Below, one piece after another: positions 23,093 to 35,019 of a DNA stretch of 64,000 bases (position 1 is its first letter; each line of letters opens with the position of its first letter). A program made the translations under genes and the position numbers. Below the pieces are notes generated by a model. That model made no database searches. It worked only from the letters and a program-made list of their open reading frames with translations, and was not told where the DNA came from. Source of the stretch: Botryosphaeria dothidea (taxonomy: Eukaryota > Ascomycota > Dothideomycetes > Botryosphaeriales > Botryosphaeriaceae); contig WWBZ02000014.1 of assembly GCA_011503125.2 (NCBI GenBank), positions 310,001 through 374,000 on the forward strand, given 5' to 3'.

Positions 23093-24675
23093 GTTGAACT
23101 GAACGCTGTATGTCGTTTGTGGTTGTGGGAGGTGCAGGTAATCTTGGGAACTGGAATCACTGGGCGGGGGGAGGTTCAAATACTTAAGAAACTTTCTATG
23201 GCGCCACCCCACACGGCAAGCATCTAATTGCGTCTGAAGCAAGCACGGCACGTCATTACTTCAGCGGATGAGAGTTGCGGGGCAGCGGGTTGTGTATTTC
23301 TAAGCTTCCGCTCTCGGGATTATCGTTGCGTTAATGCCGAGAAAGCGGAACCGAGTTAGTCAAATGACTCGTTACAGTTAGAATCTTGCCTCAGAGTCGG
23401 GGTCGTGATTTCGGACTTCATTCATGGTGTTTTCTACATGTAACTGCATCTGTACTCTGCAGCATGTGCTGACAGTCGTCGTGGTGGCCAGTCAGCGTTC
23501 AGCATTTTTAACACCGCTAAAAGTCCGCGGAGACATGTGATGTCCATACCTAAAACCCGGACGCGAGGCAGAGCGTTTATTGAGCAGCTCGGCGAATTCA
23601 CCACTCGGGGATATGTACTCGCTACATTCGGGAGACCGTCACGGTCCGGGCCGGACGCGCTTGAGCTTCTTTGCTGATCATCTAATAACCCTGGTTTGGC
23701 GAGCTGTTAGGGAACAATAAAGCCCTGCGCTCTTGCGGAGGGCATGTTAGCGTTTATGTTGTCAGTAGAAAGCGATAGAAGGTCATTGGGAAATGCAAAG
23801 GTTATTTCAGATCTTTCTGCAGCGGTACAAGAAGTGAGACATGATGGGCAGAGAGCACCAAAGACCACAACACGAAGTAGACAAGTGAGGCGGAACATGA
23901 GTAAAAGTGAAACGCCATCTCGATTTCTACATAAGAGAAGCAATGTTACAAAGAGGAACGGACGGCAGGTTTTACAGAACCCTCAACGAGCGACGCTTAT
24001 GCGAAGTACCTCGTTGAGTCTGTCCCACCCACCCAGGACTTTCGGTGAAGATGCGTCCTTGACACCTGCTCCCCGCTCCTTTTGCACTCGACCCTTTGGT
24101 TGGTTGGTTGGTTGAAAGGAGGGCCGAGTGTAGGGCGGTCTTTGCCAGTGGAGGCAAAGTGGAGTGAGGAGGAAAAGAGGGTGTCTGGTCGAGGAGGAGG
24201 GGGATTTATAAATGCGAGACGGTGCCCCAGATCAACCGGTTGCCCCAGATCACCCAACCGAGGCAGGTGCGCTGTTGGTTCTGATTGGCTTGAAATAGTG
24301 GTGATCCACCAGCCCAGTCCAAAGTGGAAAGAACAACGTCATTGCGGCACACCCGGGAAGCTACGGCCGACCACAGCACCAACGCAGCACAGTGGCTGTT
24401 CGGAAAGGCACGCGCGTAGAACATCAGCTGACCTGCGGTGTCCTTTCTCAAGTCACCTGGATCTCTAGATATAGCGGAAAGCGAGCTTGAAACATGCAGA
24501 AACCAGAACGCAGGGCAAAATAGAAGGTTCCAACAGTGAGCGTCTCTCAATTCAAAACAATGGACTAAAAGCTCAAAACTCGGTACAAATGAGCGCAAAC
24601 TTCCGCAGTTCAACCCATAACATCAGGGTAGACCTGTGGATGACAATTCAAACCACCAATCCACCCGCAGCATCT
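23093..24675. other. Intergenic, 1.6 kb
   Basis: Upstream of the reductase and downstream of the next minus-strand gene. It contains a short TTGG repeat at about 24096-24114. Frames are short and unrecognised. Confidence 0.5.
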
Positions 24676-25494
24676 CTAATCTTTCCGCAAGCGATCGCGA
24701 GCGAAGAACTCATCGGCAGGGAATCGCTTTTGCTTCTTCCTTTTCTCTATGACGTCGCCCTTAGGGAGGTCATTTTCCAACTCCTCTGATGCAACCCGTT
24801 TCTGTCCTCTCTCTTGTTCTTCTAAAACAGCTTCGCTAAGATCGTACATTTCAACCAGAGTATCCCCCGTTTTTTCATCAGCTGGTCCGTCTTTCAAATA
24901 TGTTGAATACCTTCTAGAACTAACAGGTGGCAGTGGAAAAGCATCAGAAGAGTGCTGTTCCGCCGGTGTGTCGGAATTTCTGTCAGATTTAGAGAGTGGT
25001 GTAGGCTTAGAGGGGGCCCGCTCCATGGTAGACGACAAACGAACTTTCCCAGAGATTGAAGAGTCCCCAGACATAGAAGCCTTTGGAGGCAAAGAAGGAT
25101 TCATGGGTATACGAGGAGCTGTGGGAATCGAGGGTCTAGGATCTGAGGGCAGAGAAGGCCATGTAGGTCTCGAAGGTCCCGACGGAATACGAGGGCCTGT
25201 AGGTATAAAGGAATCCTTGGGCGTAGGAGGCCTCGAGGGAAAACGAGACCCTGTGGTTACAGAAGGCCCCGTGGGAGTATGAGGCCTTGTGGGTCCCGAA
25301 GGAGTACGAGATCCTGTAGGTATAGAAAATCCCGTGGGCTTAAAAGGCACTGAGGACAGAGAAAGTCCTGAAAGCGAGCATAGCTCATCAACAGCATTGG
25401 AGCGTTGATGCAAAGTTGGTTTATCAGAGATAGGAGGGAACGCAGGCCTGGAAGAGGTCCGATGGAATCCGTTGTCAATCTCAGCATCTTGCAT
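24676..25494 (-). CDS. Pro/Ser/Thr-rich repeat protein, function unknown
   Basis: A 272-codon frame with no domain I recognise. Residues about 50-130 are imperfect repeats of the type P-T-G-x-R-x-P-S-G-P, encoded by a matching DNA repeat at roughly 25100-25350. The C-terminus is acidic then basic (EKRKKQKR), which could be a nuclear signal. The frame is open upstream of the first ATG to a possible acceptor (CTGTTAG) near 25530, so a further 5' exon may exist and the start is uncertain. It lies 95 bp downstream of the stop of the next minus-strand gene. A disordered nuclear or cytoskeletal protein is possible; no function is claimed. Confidence 0.55.
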   Translation of the reverse strand: MQDAEIDNGFHRTSSRPAFPPISDKPTLHQRSNAVDELCSLSGLSLSSVPFKPTGFSIPTGSRTPSGPTRPHTPTGPSVTTGSRFPSRPPTPKDSFIPTGPRIPSGPSRPTWPSLPSDPRPSIPTAPRIPMNPSLPPKASMSGDSSISGKVRLSSTMERAPSKPTPLSKSDRNSDTPAEQHSSDAFPLPPVSSRRYSTYLKDGPADEKTGDTLVEMYDLSEAVLEEQERGQKRVASEELENDLPKGDVIEKRKKQKRFPADEFFARDRLRKD

Positions 25495-25589
25495 CGTCGG
25501 TGCCGGAGAAGGTAGATGCCCGTGAACCTAACAGCAGTAGTATTTGATCAGCAGGCCAATTGAGATCACAACAGGGCTAGGAAGAAAGC

Positions 25590-26249
25590 TTAAGCAACCT
25601 CGTCAACCGTGGCCGCCAGCTTGGTCTTCTTCGCCCTGCGCTCTTCCTTCTTGGCTTTCGCTTTCTCAATGAGGTTGCGTTGAGCCTTGATCTCAATCTC
25701 GCGCTGATCGTTCAAATTTTTGATGTCCTTCTCGATCTTCTCGCGCTCCTCGAGGGCCGCCATGCGAGCTCGCGCGATCCGGCGCATTTCTTCCGCTTGC
25801 TCCTGGATCGCCAGCGCCTTCGCGCGCTCCAGGTCTTCCTTCGTCTTGATGTTGTGACGCTTGATGAACTCCCGAACCCACGCGCGGTCTTCCTCGGTGT
25901 GTCCCGGATTGCCTCCCTCGTAAGCGCCTGTGGGGTGGGTGAGCTTGATGCCCGGGATGGCGGACCTGTACTGGCGGCGCGCGTCGTCCAGCAGCAGCGG
26001 CAGCTCGTCGTGCGGCACGGTGTCGCGGCCGAGCAGAAATGCGGGAAGCGGGCCTCGTGATTCGATGCCGTCATTGGTGGCTGGAGGATCCAGGATCACG
26101 CGCATCACGCTGTCCTCGAACTCCTTGTTGTACGGTAGCTCGCCAGCTGGGGAGGTTGATGAATTGGTGGGCGGCGGCACGTCGTCCATGGGTGTATCTT
26201 CGTTCGCGGAACGACTGGGCGAACCTGGAGTAATTGGTGCGTCGGGCAT
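25590..26249 (-). CDS. Conserved-looking coiled-coil protein, function unknown
   Basis: A frame of 219 codons from the ATG at 26249 (MPDAPITPGSPSRS); the frame stays open to 26408 but that part resembles 5' UTR. The N-terminal 45 residues are Pro/Ser-rich and disordered. The middle (about 60-120) looks globular (FLLGRDTVPHDELPLLLDDARRQY). The C-terminal 90 residues are highly charged and helical (EEMRRIARARMAALEEREK) and end in a basic KKEERRAKKTK stretch. This suggests a nuclear or nucleolar protein with a long coiled coil. It is divergent from the SF3b 10-kDa gene, sharing about 450 bp of upstream sequence. Confidence 0.65.
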   Translation of the reverse strand: MPDAPITPGSPSRSANEDTPMDDVPPPTNSSTSPAGELPYNKEFEDSVMRVILDPPATNDGIESRGPLPAFLLGRDTVPHDELPLLLDDARRQYRSAIPGIKLTHPTGAYEGGNPGHTEEDRAWVREFIKRHNIKTKEDLERAKALAIQEQAEEMRRIARARMAALEEREKIEKDIKNLNDQREIEIKAQRNLIEKAKAKKEERRAKKTKLAATVDEVA

Positions 26250-26702
26250 GGTGGCAGGAAGAGCGGCTGTGCGCTCTAAACAATCGTGCAGGAATACTGT
26301 GTAGTTGAGACGGAGCTTTGCAAGATAGTCCGGTTGGCTATGTAATGGTGTGATGGAAATGTCAAATGTGCTTTCGTCCTTGGGAATGGAATGTCGACAG
26401 CTTATCAATGGTGATGTTCCGGGAAGACTGATTAAGGCCGGCGATGAGAAAGCATAGCAGTCAAGGAGCGCTTGTGGAGAAAGATGGAAGCGCAGATGCA
26501 GCGCGCAACCTCGAACTCACGAGGCAGGCACGTCAGGATTTAGCCAATGAGGACGATCCGCCCCGCGCGTTCGTAGGGCTGCTCCGGAGATCACCGCTAA
26601 ACTTCGTCTTTGCATCTTCTTCGACTGCACAGCATCTAACCTTAAATCTCCGCCACCTCCGTCTACACCTTTCGACCTTGAGTTCACAATAGGGCATTCA
26701 CC

Positions 26703-27012
26703 ATGGTAAGAGTTGGTACTCCCCGCAGCGCAGAACGTCCCGCTGACACGCGACGCGCAGGCCGATAAGCTCCGTACCCAGCAACAGCTCGAGCAGCTTC
26801 AAGCCCGCTACGTCGGTACTGGCCACGCCGATACCAGCCCCTTCGAGTTCAAGACGAACTACATGCGCGACTATCGTTCATCCGTTGTTGGCCACCCTGA
26901 GCTCCTCCAACACACCGCCATCGGTATGGGAGTGCCGCGCGAGAGGGTTCGCCTCGCACAGATCGAGGCCATGCTGCAGCCAGCTGGCAGGCCACCGCAG
27001 GTGCAAGAATAA
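26703..27012 (+). CDS. Splicing factor 3b 10-kDa subunit (SF3B5/Ysf3)
   Basis: Two exons: 26703-26705, which is only the ATG, and 26761-27012, separated by a 55-bp intron (GTAAGAG donor, GCGCAG acceptor). The 84-residue product reads M-ADKLRTQQQLEQLQARYVG with TGHADTSPFEFKTNYMRD, VVGHPELLQHTAIG and a C-terminal MLQPAGRPP. This is the full SF3b10 pattern: a small core subunit of the SF3b complex of the U2 snRNP, which helps recognise the branch site. The alanine after the spliced methionine matches the family start. Expression needs accurate removal of the intron right after the start codon. Confidence 0.93.
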
Positions 27013-27539
27013 CGGAAGCTACTATCTGGCAAGAATGGTGACTGGAGATGGCCTGGGAACGAGCGGGGACGAACAACAACTGCAAGAATGGCAGACGAGA
27101 GTACTTCGTGTTGGAGTACAGTTGGTGCTGGCCAAAGCGGATGACTTGGTCCTTCTACACTCCATAGGACCTTTCGAACTACAGACTTAGGACCGGAGGT
27201 TTGACCAGCAGACCGATGTTAGTGTTGGCCCACTCGCTTTACATCATGAACATCTGGCTGATCCACTCAGGCACTTTTCACGATGATACCCAAACGGTCA
27301 ACTTGCTCCCGAGAATGCATGAGCAAAATTCATGAATAAAGATTTCCTTGGCTAAACACTTGTTCGCTATGTGCCTTCGCTGTGAGACCTATGAACACCT
27401 GAACCCAGAACTCTGGAGCCTGCGTATGCATGATTGCAACCCGAGAGCGATCTATACTCTACCGCAACGCCCTGACTGCCATCCAAAAAAGGTTCTAAAA
27501 CCTCTTCCCATTCATTTTATCCAAATCTTCTCCGCAACT
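27013..27539. other. Intergenic, convergent
   Basis: About 530 bp between the 3' ends of the SF3b10 gene (plus) and the ankyrin gene (minus). Nothing recognisable. Confidence 0.5.
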
Positions 27540-28266
27540 CTAATCGCTGTCGCTTCCGCTACCCGTAGGGCCATCATCATCCTCCTCCACAACATCTGCG
27601 CCTGCCATCATGGCGAACTCGGCCTTCTGCAGCATCTTGCGCAAGTCGACGTTGCGCGGGTCGACGAGATCAAAAGGGCGCAGCTTGGCCTTGTTGCGTA
27701 TCCGGGGGTCGCAGCCGGCGTCGACGAGGATGTCGACGATGTGGTGCCCTTGCTCCCACTCGTCCTTGGAGAGGCTGTTGACGAAGCGCACCGCCTTGTG
27801 CAGCGGTGTGTCCTTCTCCATACGATCCGGCTCGTCGATCTCCAGGCCTTCCTGGTCGAGAAGAATGTCTAGGACTTCGTCTAAATTTGGAAAGGATAGG
27901 TATTAGCCCCGGAAGTTCACAGCCACAATACGCGCCAGCATTCTTCCCTTGCCGAGAAATGCCCTTTTTCCAAGACATCGGGACGGGAAGCGCGGGTTCT
28001 TCGGGTCTCGGATGCTCGTCGAAGCGGGCAGGAGATTTGTGATGGGTGTGTGTTTACGTACAGCTTCCGTTGCTGGCCGCCAGGTGCAGCACGCCGTTGC
28101 CGATGCCATCCCGCGCCTCGTTCAGCGTCTTGGCTACGTGCTCCGTCGCCTTCTCGCCGCCGGCCGCCGACAGGTCGGACAGCACCTCCTCCAGCAGCGA
28201 CGTGTTGTTGCGGCGGCATGCCTCCATCAGGAGCTCGCGCGGGGAGGCGCCATTGTCTTCGGCCAT
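27540..28266 (-). CDS. Small ankyrin-repeat protein, Yar1-like
   Basis: Exons 28062-28266 and 27540-27880, joined across a 181-bp intron (546 nt, 181 aa). The N-terminus MAEDNGASPRELLMEACRRNN starts an ankyrin array. Repeats include NGVLHLAASNGSYEVLDILL, DTPLHKAVRFV with HHIVDILVDAGCDP, and NKAKLRPFDLVDP. The C-terminus is short and acidic (EEDDDGPTGSGSDSD). Size, number of repeats and acidic tail fit Yar1, the ankyrin chaperone that accompanies ribosomal protein S3 into the nucleus in yeast. This assignment is inference from layout. It is divergent from the Pol III C11 gene across about 600 bp. Confidence 0.8.
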
Positions 28267-28879
28267 GGTGGTTGGAGGATTGATTGTGGGCGATAAGGGT
28301 CGCGTAGGACGGAAATCAAGGGAGGGTCGAAGGATAGGAGAGGAGGGACGCCTGACAGGAAAGGGCGGGCGTTCGCGATGTGTGGCTTGTTTCGTGGAGG
28401 AGGAACGGACGCGCGGTTGTTTCGTTGGTTCGGCGCAGAGGCACGTCTCGGCGGGGTCTCAGGAGGGGTGACGGATGTGGAAGGGGATGGTGAGGCAGGC
28501 AGACGCGCAGGAAATATTGCCTCCCGCCTTTGGGATGGTCTGGAAGTGAGGGCGGCTTTCGTGAGCGTCAAGTAGCAAGTTATTCGGCGGCGCGACGAGC
28601 AGCGCTGAGAGCATCAAGAGTGAATCAGGGAGCCCTTTTCTGACGCTGAGGGTTGCGCTTGGCGCGAGCCAGCGGCGGGCGGCGGCCTTTCGGCGTTGCC
28701 CTGCTTCCAGATCCCAGGAACTTTTCCGCGCCCGCTTGCTGCAATCCCCGCCATGATCGACGCCTGCCGTTGGGCATTTTCCTGAAGCTCAACTTTTTTT
28801 CGTGCGACGACCACTTTTTGCGCCGCGCCTCCGCTTCGAGACAAGCACTGCACAGGCCTCAGGAACAGCTGTCTCCACG

Positions 28880-29424
28880 ATGTTGCTCTGTAAGTCTCTC
28901 GTCCCCAGTCGAGCTTGCGACGCCTGCAGCCCACCAGAGTCACCAACGAAGAAGAATGATTCACTAACCGCGCCTCTCGCTCCTCCGCGCAGTCTGCCCC
29001 GCCTGCTCCAACACGCTCACCGTGTCGCGCGTGCCCGACAGCGTGCCTGAAAACTCGCCCGACGCGGCGCTGCGCGGCAAGAACCGATTCGAGTGCCGCA
29101 GCTGCCCATACCAATACGTGCTGGACCGCCGCTACTACGAGCGCAAAGGCATGAAGCGCAAGGAAGTCGAGGACGTGCTGGGCGGCAAGGACTCGTGGGA
29201 GAATGTGGATCAGACCGAAGTCCAATGTCCCAACGCCCAGTGCGGCGGCGAGCGCGCCTACTTCTACCAGATCCAGATCCGCAGCGCCGATGAGCCGATG
29301 ACGTCGTTCTTCAAGGTACTGGTTTTTTGTTTATTGAATTCCATAAAGGCAGGGTGGTGAGAAAGATCTGGGCTGACTTGTAGTGTCACAGTGCACAAAG
29401 TGCGCGAAACAGTGGAGAGAATAA
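28880..29424 (+). CDS. RNA polymerase III subunit C11 (RPC10/POLR3K)
   Basis: Three exons: 28880-28889 (10 nt), 28993-29315, 29392-29424 (366 nt, 121 aa). The N-terminal zinc ribbon has CPAC at residues 5-8 and CRSC further on. The C-terminal TFIIS-like ribbon has CPNAQC and, in the last exon, CTKCAKQW. The family's acidic hairpin region would be RSADEPMTSFF (RSADEP). C11 gives RNA polymerase III its RNA-cleavage activity and is needed for termination and reinitiation. The last exon is only ten codons plus stop but carries two zinc ligands, so it must be included. The first exon carries three full codons. Confidence 0.94.
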
Positions 29425-31662
29425 GCGCATGAATCGGAGCAAGGGGGGGGGGGGGGGGTTGTCCGCAAAAGTCGACGGAGTCTGGGAGTTTCTGAGGTTT
29501 CTTTCGCATGGCGGCGGCGAAACTGGCGTACAATTTTCTCGCGAGGAGCGTTTCTATTCAATCAGCCCTTTCGATTGTGATACCAAGCGTGGCGTTTGAC
29601 ACTTTTTTGTGGGGGGGGGGAGGTGTGATGGACAGTTTCGACTCCTAAGACGGAATGACAATCAGAATTTAATGCACCGACGCGAGTCCGACGGCGGCAC
29701 GAAGATCAGTTCATGCGTATTTGAAGATCACTTGGGGTGACGACGTAGGTGTCCGAGGTCGGTTCGCCATGAGGCAACTACGGGGGAAATGGAGCGATCG
29801 GCCGGATAGGTTTCTCTTGACTCTTACCATGCGTTTGTCTGCGGATATGCTCTCCATCTCCCATGAGGAAGTGTGCGCAACTTTCTCAGCTACTCTTAAT
29901 CGCCCCGTATTCTCAGACGTGGTGGCTTGCTTGTTTTGCGCCAAGTGGAGAAGCGATCGTAGTGACCAGCCGTAGGGGCAAGGCGAGAACAAAAATAGAG
30001 CATAGCAGACGGTCAACCGTAAGCTACACCTGCAACTTTGTGCTTGGTCATCGAGTACGGGGTGGCTGTGATACTATTCAGGCCCCACTCAAGCCCTGTG
30101 AAGGGAGTGTGACAGAGGCGCAATGCATGAGTTCGGCGCTTACTTTACAGCGCCCCTCGGATCCAAGTCAATGCTTCGTCTCCTTACGATCAGGTGTGCG
30201 TACTTTGAATGCCCCGGCTGCCATCACTTGGTGAATGAAATGACGGAAATCTGCTCTTCAGCGTCGTCCAATGGCGATCTCACATGTTTTGGATAGTGAA
30301 AGCAAAGGCAATTGGACATTGTAGTTGCCATGAACCGTTATAGCCGTGGCTATAGGGCTCCTGACGCATAACCGTGCGCTCCACCGGCAATTGCATCCCA
30401 TGAAATTCTCAGGGGCAGTAAGACACGATCAGAAAGTGTTGACTGGATTCCTTCTGGCTCCAGCTGAAGGTAATCCCACCAGCCGCCGAATCAGCGGCGC
30501 CCTGGAACCCTGTACCTACGACTCATGGTTGACCATGTGCCGTCCCAAAAAAGGTCCTGCTCAAACGCATTCAGTTATCCGATGGCTGTCCCCTTTCCGT
30601 AGGTTTACTATGGCGCTACTGGAATCCTTCGGCATGCCCCGTATCGGATGGGTCACGTCTCGAACGATGGTGGACTACAGTGCCACTAATGCTCGGGCTT
30701 TTTGGTTTTTGTCCCCAATTGCCGTGGCGTCGCGCCTAGCGCGCTGCTTAATTTCGAAAGCCACTTTGGGGAAGCGGGCAGCTAGAGAGCGGCAAGGGAT
30801 GTGTGGAGTTAGCTTGAGCCGCCGTGAACATCAGCTGGCTGTTGAAAGGAAAATAAATGAAGCGAACACGGCTTTAACCATAGCAACGAAACACCTTGAA
30901 CGCCAATTTGATTTAGCTGCACATCATGCGCTTGATGCGTTTCCCAGACGAAGAATTGAAGATAAGCGGTTCTTCGCTAAGTTGGGCTGAAGCTTTATGA
31001 GCTGTAGGGATGCTGGCTTTGGCGATAAAGATGGTGGTGTTGAGCTGTAAGTCGTAGCCGAGCGTCACCAGTCGAGCGTCTCTGGGATGGTGCTTACCAA
31101 ATCGACTTGCCGTTGGTAGGTCGTTCGGGCAATTTGCGATGGACAATAATAATTAAGGCACGCAAAAAAAAAAAGACGGTGAAGGGGATCCGCACAACGT
31201 GGGCATTCGATAGGTGGCACGATAGTTCGATTAAGAAGGCGTTAAGATTGCACATGGCGCTTGGAGAAAGGAATTTGATAAAAGATACATGTCGGTGAAT
31301 GGGCAACCGCAAAGAATGCAGCCCAGGACCCTCGCGGGGATATATCTGCGACTTGGCGTCGACGCAGGCGGAAAGGATTCTCGTTTTGTTTGGCTCCCGT
31401 TCAAGCTTCTTCACTTTTGGAGTGTCTCCGCGCCTAAATTGCAGATCAGGGTACACTTCAAACAAATTGGCGTCTCCCTGGACAACACGAGATGTGATGC
31501 TGCTTTCTCACCACACCTTCCTCATGGAGCGCCCAATGCCTGTTGGAGAGCTGCGGGCGCAATGAGAGAGCATGTACAGCGCTCGCTTCTCGCAGTCCAT
31601 TCCACGGGTTTTAGGCGGGATTATATTGCGTGCTCACGGGACTCAATCTCAGATTGCCAATC
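29425..31662. other. Intergenic, 2.2 kb with a G tract and one weak frame
   Basis: Contains 16 G at 29443-29458 and 10 G at 29611-29620. A 214-codon plus frame at 30346-30990 has no family features and overlaps nothing. I do not call it a gene. No RNA gene recognised. Confidence 0.45.
29443..29458. repeat. Run of 16 G
   Basis: Homopolymer tract just past the Pol III C11 stop codon (29424). Confidence 0.9.
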
Positions 31663-32132
31663 TCACGGACGGCCGTGACGATCTCCGGCGCTGGCTCGGA
31701 TGCCCTCCTCAATCATCCGGCCCACGGTGTCCGGCATGATGATTTCCTTCCGGAATTGCTCTTGCTGGAGCAGCTGCAGCGCGCGCAGGGTCGGACCGGG
31801 ATGGCTGAGGTGCGGGTCAGCTCCACCGTGCTACGGAAGAGGGCGGGAGGACAGGATGACGTACGTGAGATACTTTGCGTACTGCGGCTGAGCAAAGTAC
31901 TGCAGATAACCCAGGTAGGCGACAAAGTCCGGGCTGTCCAGGTATTTCTGCGCGGCCAGGTGGTTCAAGTACCACGGATTGGCCATGCACTGGACGAACT
32001 GCGACAGGGTGGTCAGAAATGCGACGGGCGAGCTTTGGGCGGCGGGCATTTGTAATATCTCACCTCCAGCTCAAGCTCAAAGCGCGTGTGGCCGCCAAAG
32101 ATCTCAGGGGCGGGTTTTTGTGCCGATGCCAT
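31663..32132 (-). CDS. MED31: Mediator complex subunit 31 (Med31/Soh1)
   Basis: Three exons: 32064-32132, 31865-31998, 31663-31804 (345 nt, 114 aa), with introns of 65 and 60 bp. The protein has the Soh1 core: FELELEFVQCMANPWYLNHL spans the first splice site, then FVAYLGYLQYFAQPQYAKYL, then after the second intron HPGPTLRALQLLQQEQFRKE. Med31 is a small, highly conserved subunit of the Mediator middle module that couples activators to RNA polymerase II. No single frame shows more than about 60 percent of the protein. It is divergent from the Pal1 gene. Confidence 0.94.
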
Positions 32133-32993
32133 GCCTGTTAGCGGTCGGTTGTGCAGCGGGATGGCGTATGTGCGTCTGCGGCCCTATACGCGGCGGATCG
32201 CTGGGAGACGAGGGCGCGCGTGATCCTCTGCACGGCGCGTGGGAGCGTGGTGAAATGTAGCGGAGGCTTGACGGGGCCAAAAACGGGCAAACAGGCGCTT
32301 CCCCGCAGTCTCCTTATTACCCTAGCGTGGGTTTTCCGGTGGCGGGATCGGGCAGACGGCAGCGATTGATGAGGATGGATTCTGCGCTCGTGCTGCGAGA
32401 AGCAGGGCAAAGCGCGTTCGGAGGGTTTCTGCGTCACCCCGAGGCGACCTTTCCTGCGTGTGAGCTGGCGGGCGAGGGCCAGCCACAGCAGCGCCCGCCG
32501 GCTCGTCGAACGGCCGAGGCTGGCGACAGTGCGCGGTTCCTGGTCATCATTTGGATCTTCAGCCGGGGCCAAGCTGATGACTCGGTCCAAAATAGCTGCC
32601 CCAGGGCAGCATGGGATGCAGTCGGCATCGGGGGACACTTGGCGTGGCCTGGCTGCAACGCGGCTTCCAGAACGAACGTAAAAAAGCGGCGCTCCCTTTC
32701 TGCTTGCTCTCCCGGTGCAAACACCCTGCCGATATACATAATAGCATTGCCGCCGCGCCCCGTCGGACGCCTCGCCCCTGTGGTCGACCACCTCCAGCGC
32801 AATCATACCGAAGCAGCCATTACTTTGCATTCTTGGAGTGAGCCCAAGCGTCGCCCGCGCAACAAGCTCCAGCTGCCCGCTGCCCGCCTCGCCGTACTCC
32901 CAGCGCCGCCCGCACACGCAACACTTCATCTCTCGTCCTGCGCGTCCGCAGTGCTATTAGCAGCCGATCATAATCCTTTGCAGTCGGGCGGCA
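32133..32993. other. Shared upstream region of Med31 and Pal1
   Basis: About 860 bp between two divergent genes. GC-rich, with long overlapping frames on both strands that show no protein motif and follow from the composition. Confidence 0.5.
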
Positions 32994-35019
32994 ATGTCGT
33001 TGGTCCAGCCCTCCGTGCCAGGTACGTTCCCCTGTCCGCGACGTGCTGTCCTCCACTCCAGACATCCACCTATGCCTTCGTCGTTTCATGCGTCTCCTTG
33101 CGCAACATCCTTGCCCCATCCGCCGCTGATTACGACTCCCATTACTAGAGCGCCGGCCCTCGCCCGCCCTGTCGCTCAACTTATCTTCCAACAATCCCTT
33201 CCGCAACCGCGCTGCATCGCCCCAAAGCCTGCCGTCGCCTTCGCCGTCTCTGCCCACTCCGCGCACCACCGCGCCGCGTCCGCACTCGCGCAACCCCTTT
33301 TTGAACGAGTTTGAGCAGCAGCAGCCCCCGCAAGCCCAGTTCCAATCCCACTTCCCGCCAGCAACCGCCGCCATGGCTACCTCGCCCTCCAAGCCCACCT
33401 ATGCTACCGCTGCAGAAGAGCTGTTTGTACGTCCCCAGCCTATCTCCCGCGCGCGCCCCTGCCTTTCCCGCAGATAAGCTCCGCTCTAAACGCGCCTGTG
33501 TAACTTCACTCGCGTCGCTCACTTCGCTCAAATTATTTGCACGCCCTCGCTCCCTGATCGCCATGCTTTCCCAATCTCGCTCCCCGTCCGCAGAAATGGA
33601 CAAGTTCGCTGCCTTTGCCCAACTGTTCGCTAACTACCCGAAACCACAGGCCGAAATGAGTCTGAAGGACAAGGAGGAGAAGAAGGAGGGCCCTGACGGT
33701 GCGCGCCAATCTGCTACGTCGATCCAATTCATCCCACTGACCCTCAACAGGCACTTCCTTCCCTCGCCCACCTGGCCCGCCGCGATCTGGTACCACTCCG
33801 GGACGTCCGCCTCGCCGTCCCTCCGAGGATGACCGCCGCCGGAACGGCAGCGGCTCGAGGCCAGCCCCACGTCGCCCCCCGCCGCGCGAGGAGCTGGACA
33901 TTTTCAAGAGCCCCGAGCGCAGCGAGAACCGAAGGCCCCGCCGCAACTCTGAGTCATCTGTCATGGACAAGCACTCGATGGAGGAGGAGCGCAGGCGCCG
34001 CGAGCGAAGACACAGGGAGCGCAAGGAGAGAGAGGCCGGCCGCAAGGATAAAGAGTCCAGCCGCAAGGACGGCAAGGTCAGGAAGCCCAGGGGCCTCGAT
34101 CTCATCGACAAGCTCGATGTCTCCGGCATCTACGGCCCGAGCAGTAAGTCAATCAGGAGGCGACGGTGCCATGGCCGTTTGTTGACAGATACGCCTAGTG
34201 TTCCACCATGACGGCCCGTTCGATGCCTGCAACCCGCACCGGAACCGGAAGACGGATGGACGCGCCCCGATGCAGGCCTTCCCGGAAGGCTCGGCCAACA
34301 ACGTGATGGGCGGTTCTGGTCCTGTCAACGCCAAGATGAACCTCGATCAATTCCACGGTCGCGGCGCCGAGGGCTTCTCGGACTTTTCCACCGCCAACCG
34401 CGCCGAGATCGACCATGTACCGAAGCCCTCTGCCGGCGCACAAGGCTGGTACAACCCTAAGGCCGACATTGAGGCCATTCATGGCGACGAATCCAACGGT
34501 CTGGGAACTAGCACTTTCCTCGAGGGTGCTCCTGCCAGCAGGAAGGACATACAGAGGCGCGATTCGGAAACTGATGGCATGGCTTTGGGCGGTGGTGGTG
34601 GTCTGGCACGCAAGAAGTCTCTCGCCCAGAGAATTCGCGGAATTTCCCAGCCCCGCCGTGACTACGGAGGACGCGTCGTCTCTCCTGATGCCCAGTACGA
34701 GTATCGCGACCGCCGCCCGCCTCCGCCGCCCCCGAACGGTCAGGCTTCGCCGCTGGGCCCGCAGAGCGCAGGAGGCAAATTGAAGATGCACGAGAAGAAC
34801 CCGTTCTTCGACGACTATGATGAGGCATACGATAGGAAGGGTGCCTCGGCCGGTCGCGCTCGGGCGCCCAGTTCCCCGGGACGGCCGAACCTGGAGCGTT
34901 CAATGACGGGCGAGAGCCCCGTTACTGAGGAGCCGAAGCCCAGTGGCTTCCTCACGCGCATGAAGTCGTTGAAGGGTGGCAAGCGCGCACCGCCTAGGCC
35001 CGAGAGGAGGGCTTCGTAA
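32994..35019 (+). CDS. Pal1-family cell morphology protein
   Basis: Five exons: 32994-33021, 33149-33426, about 33605-33698, 33751-34143, 34199-35019 (1,614 nt, 537 aa). The Pal1 signature is clear: GLDLIDKLDVSGIYGPS, then across an intron MFHHDGPFDACNPHRNRK. The N-terminus has NPF motifs (SSNNPFRN, HSRNPFLNEF) of the kind bound by EH-domain endocytic proteins, and a long Arg/Glu helix follows. In fission yeast Pal1 localises to growth sites and keeps cells cylindrical; in budding yeast relatives join early endocytic sites. The start of exon 3 is uncertain: the strong acceptor at 33592-33593 gives the wrong frame, and 33603-33604 keeps it. Later joins are well fixed. The protein is mostly disordered outside the Pal1 core. 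Confidence 0.88.

Noticed and set aside
30346..30990. 214-codon plus frame
   Set aside because: No motif, no signal peptide and no supporting splice pattern; kept as intergenic.
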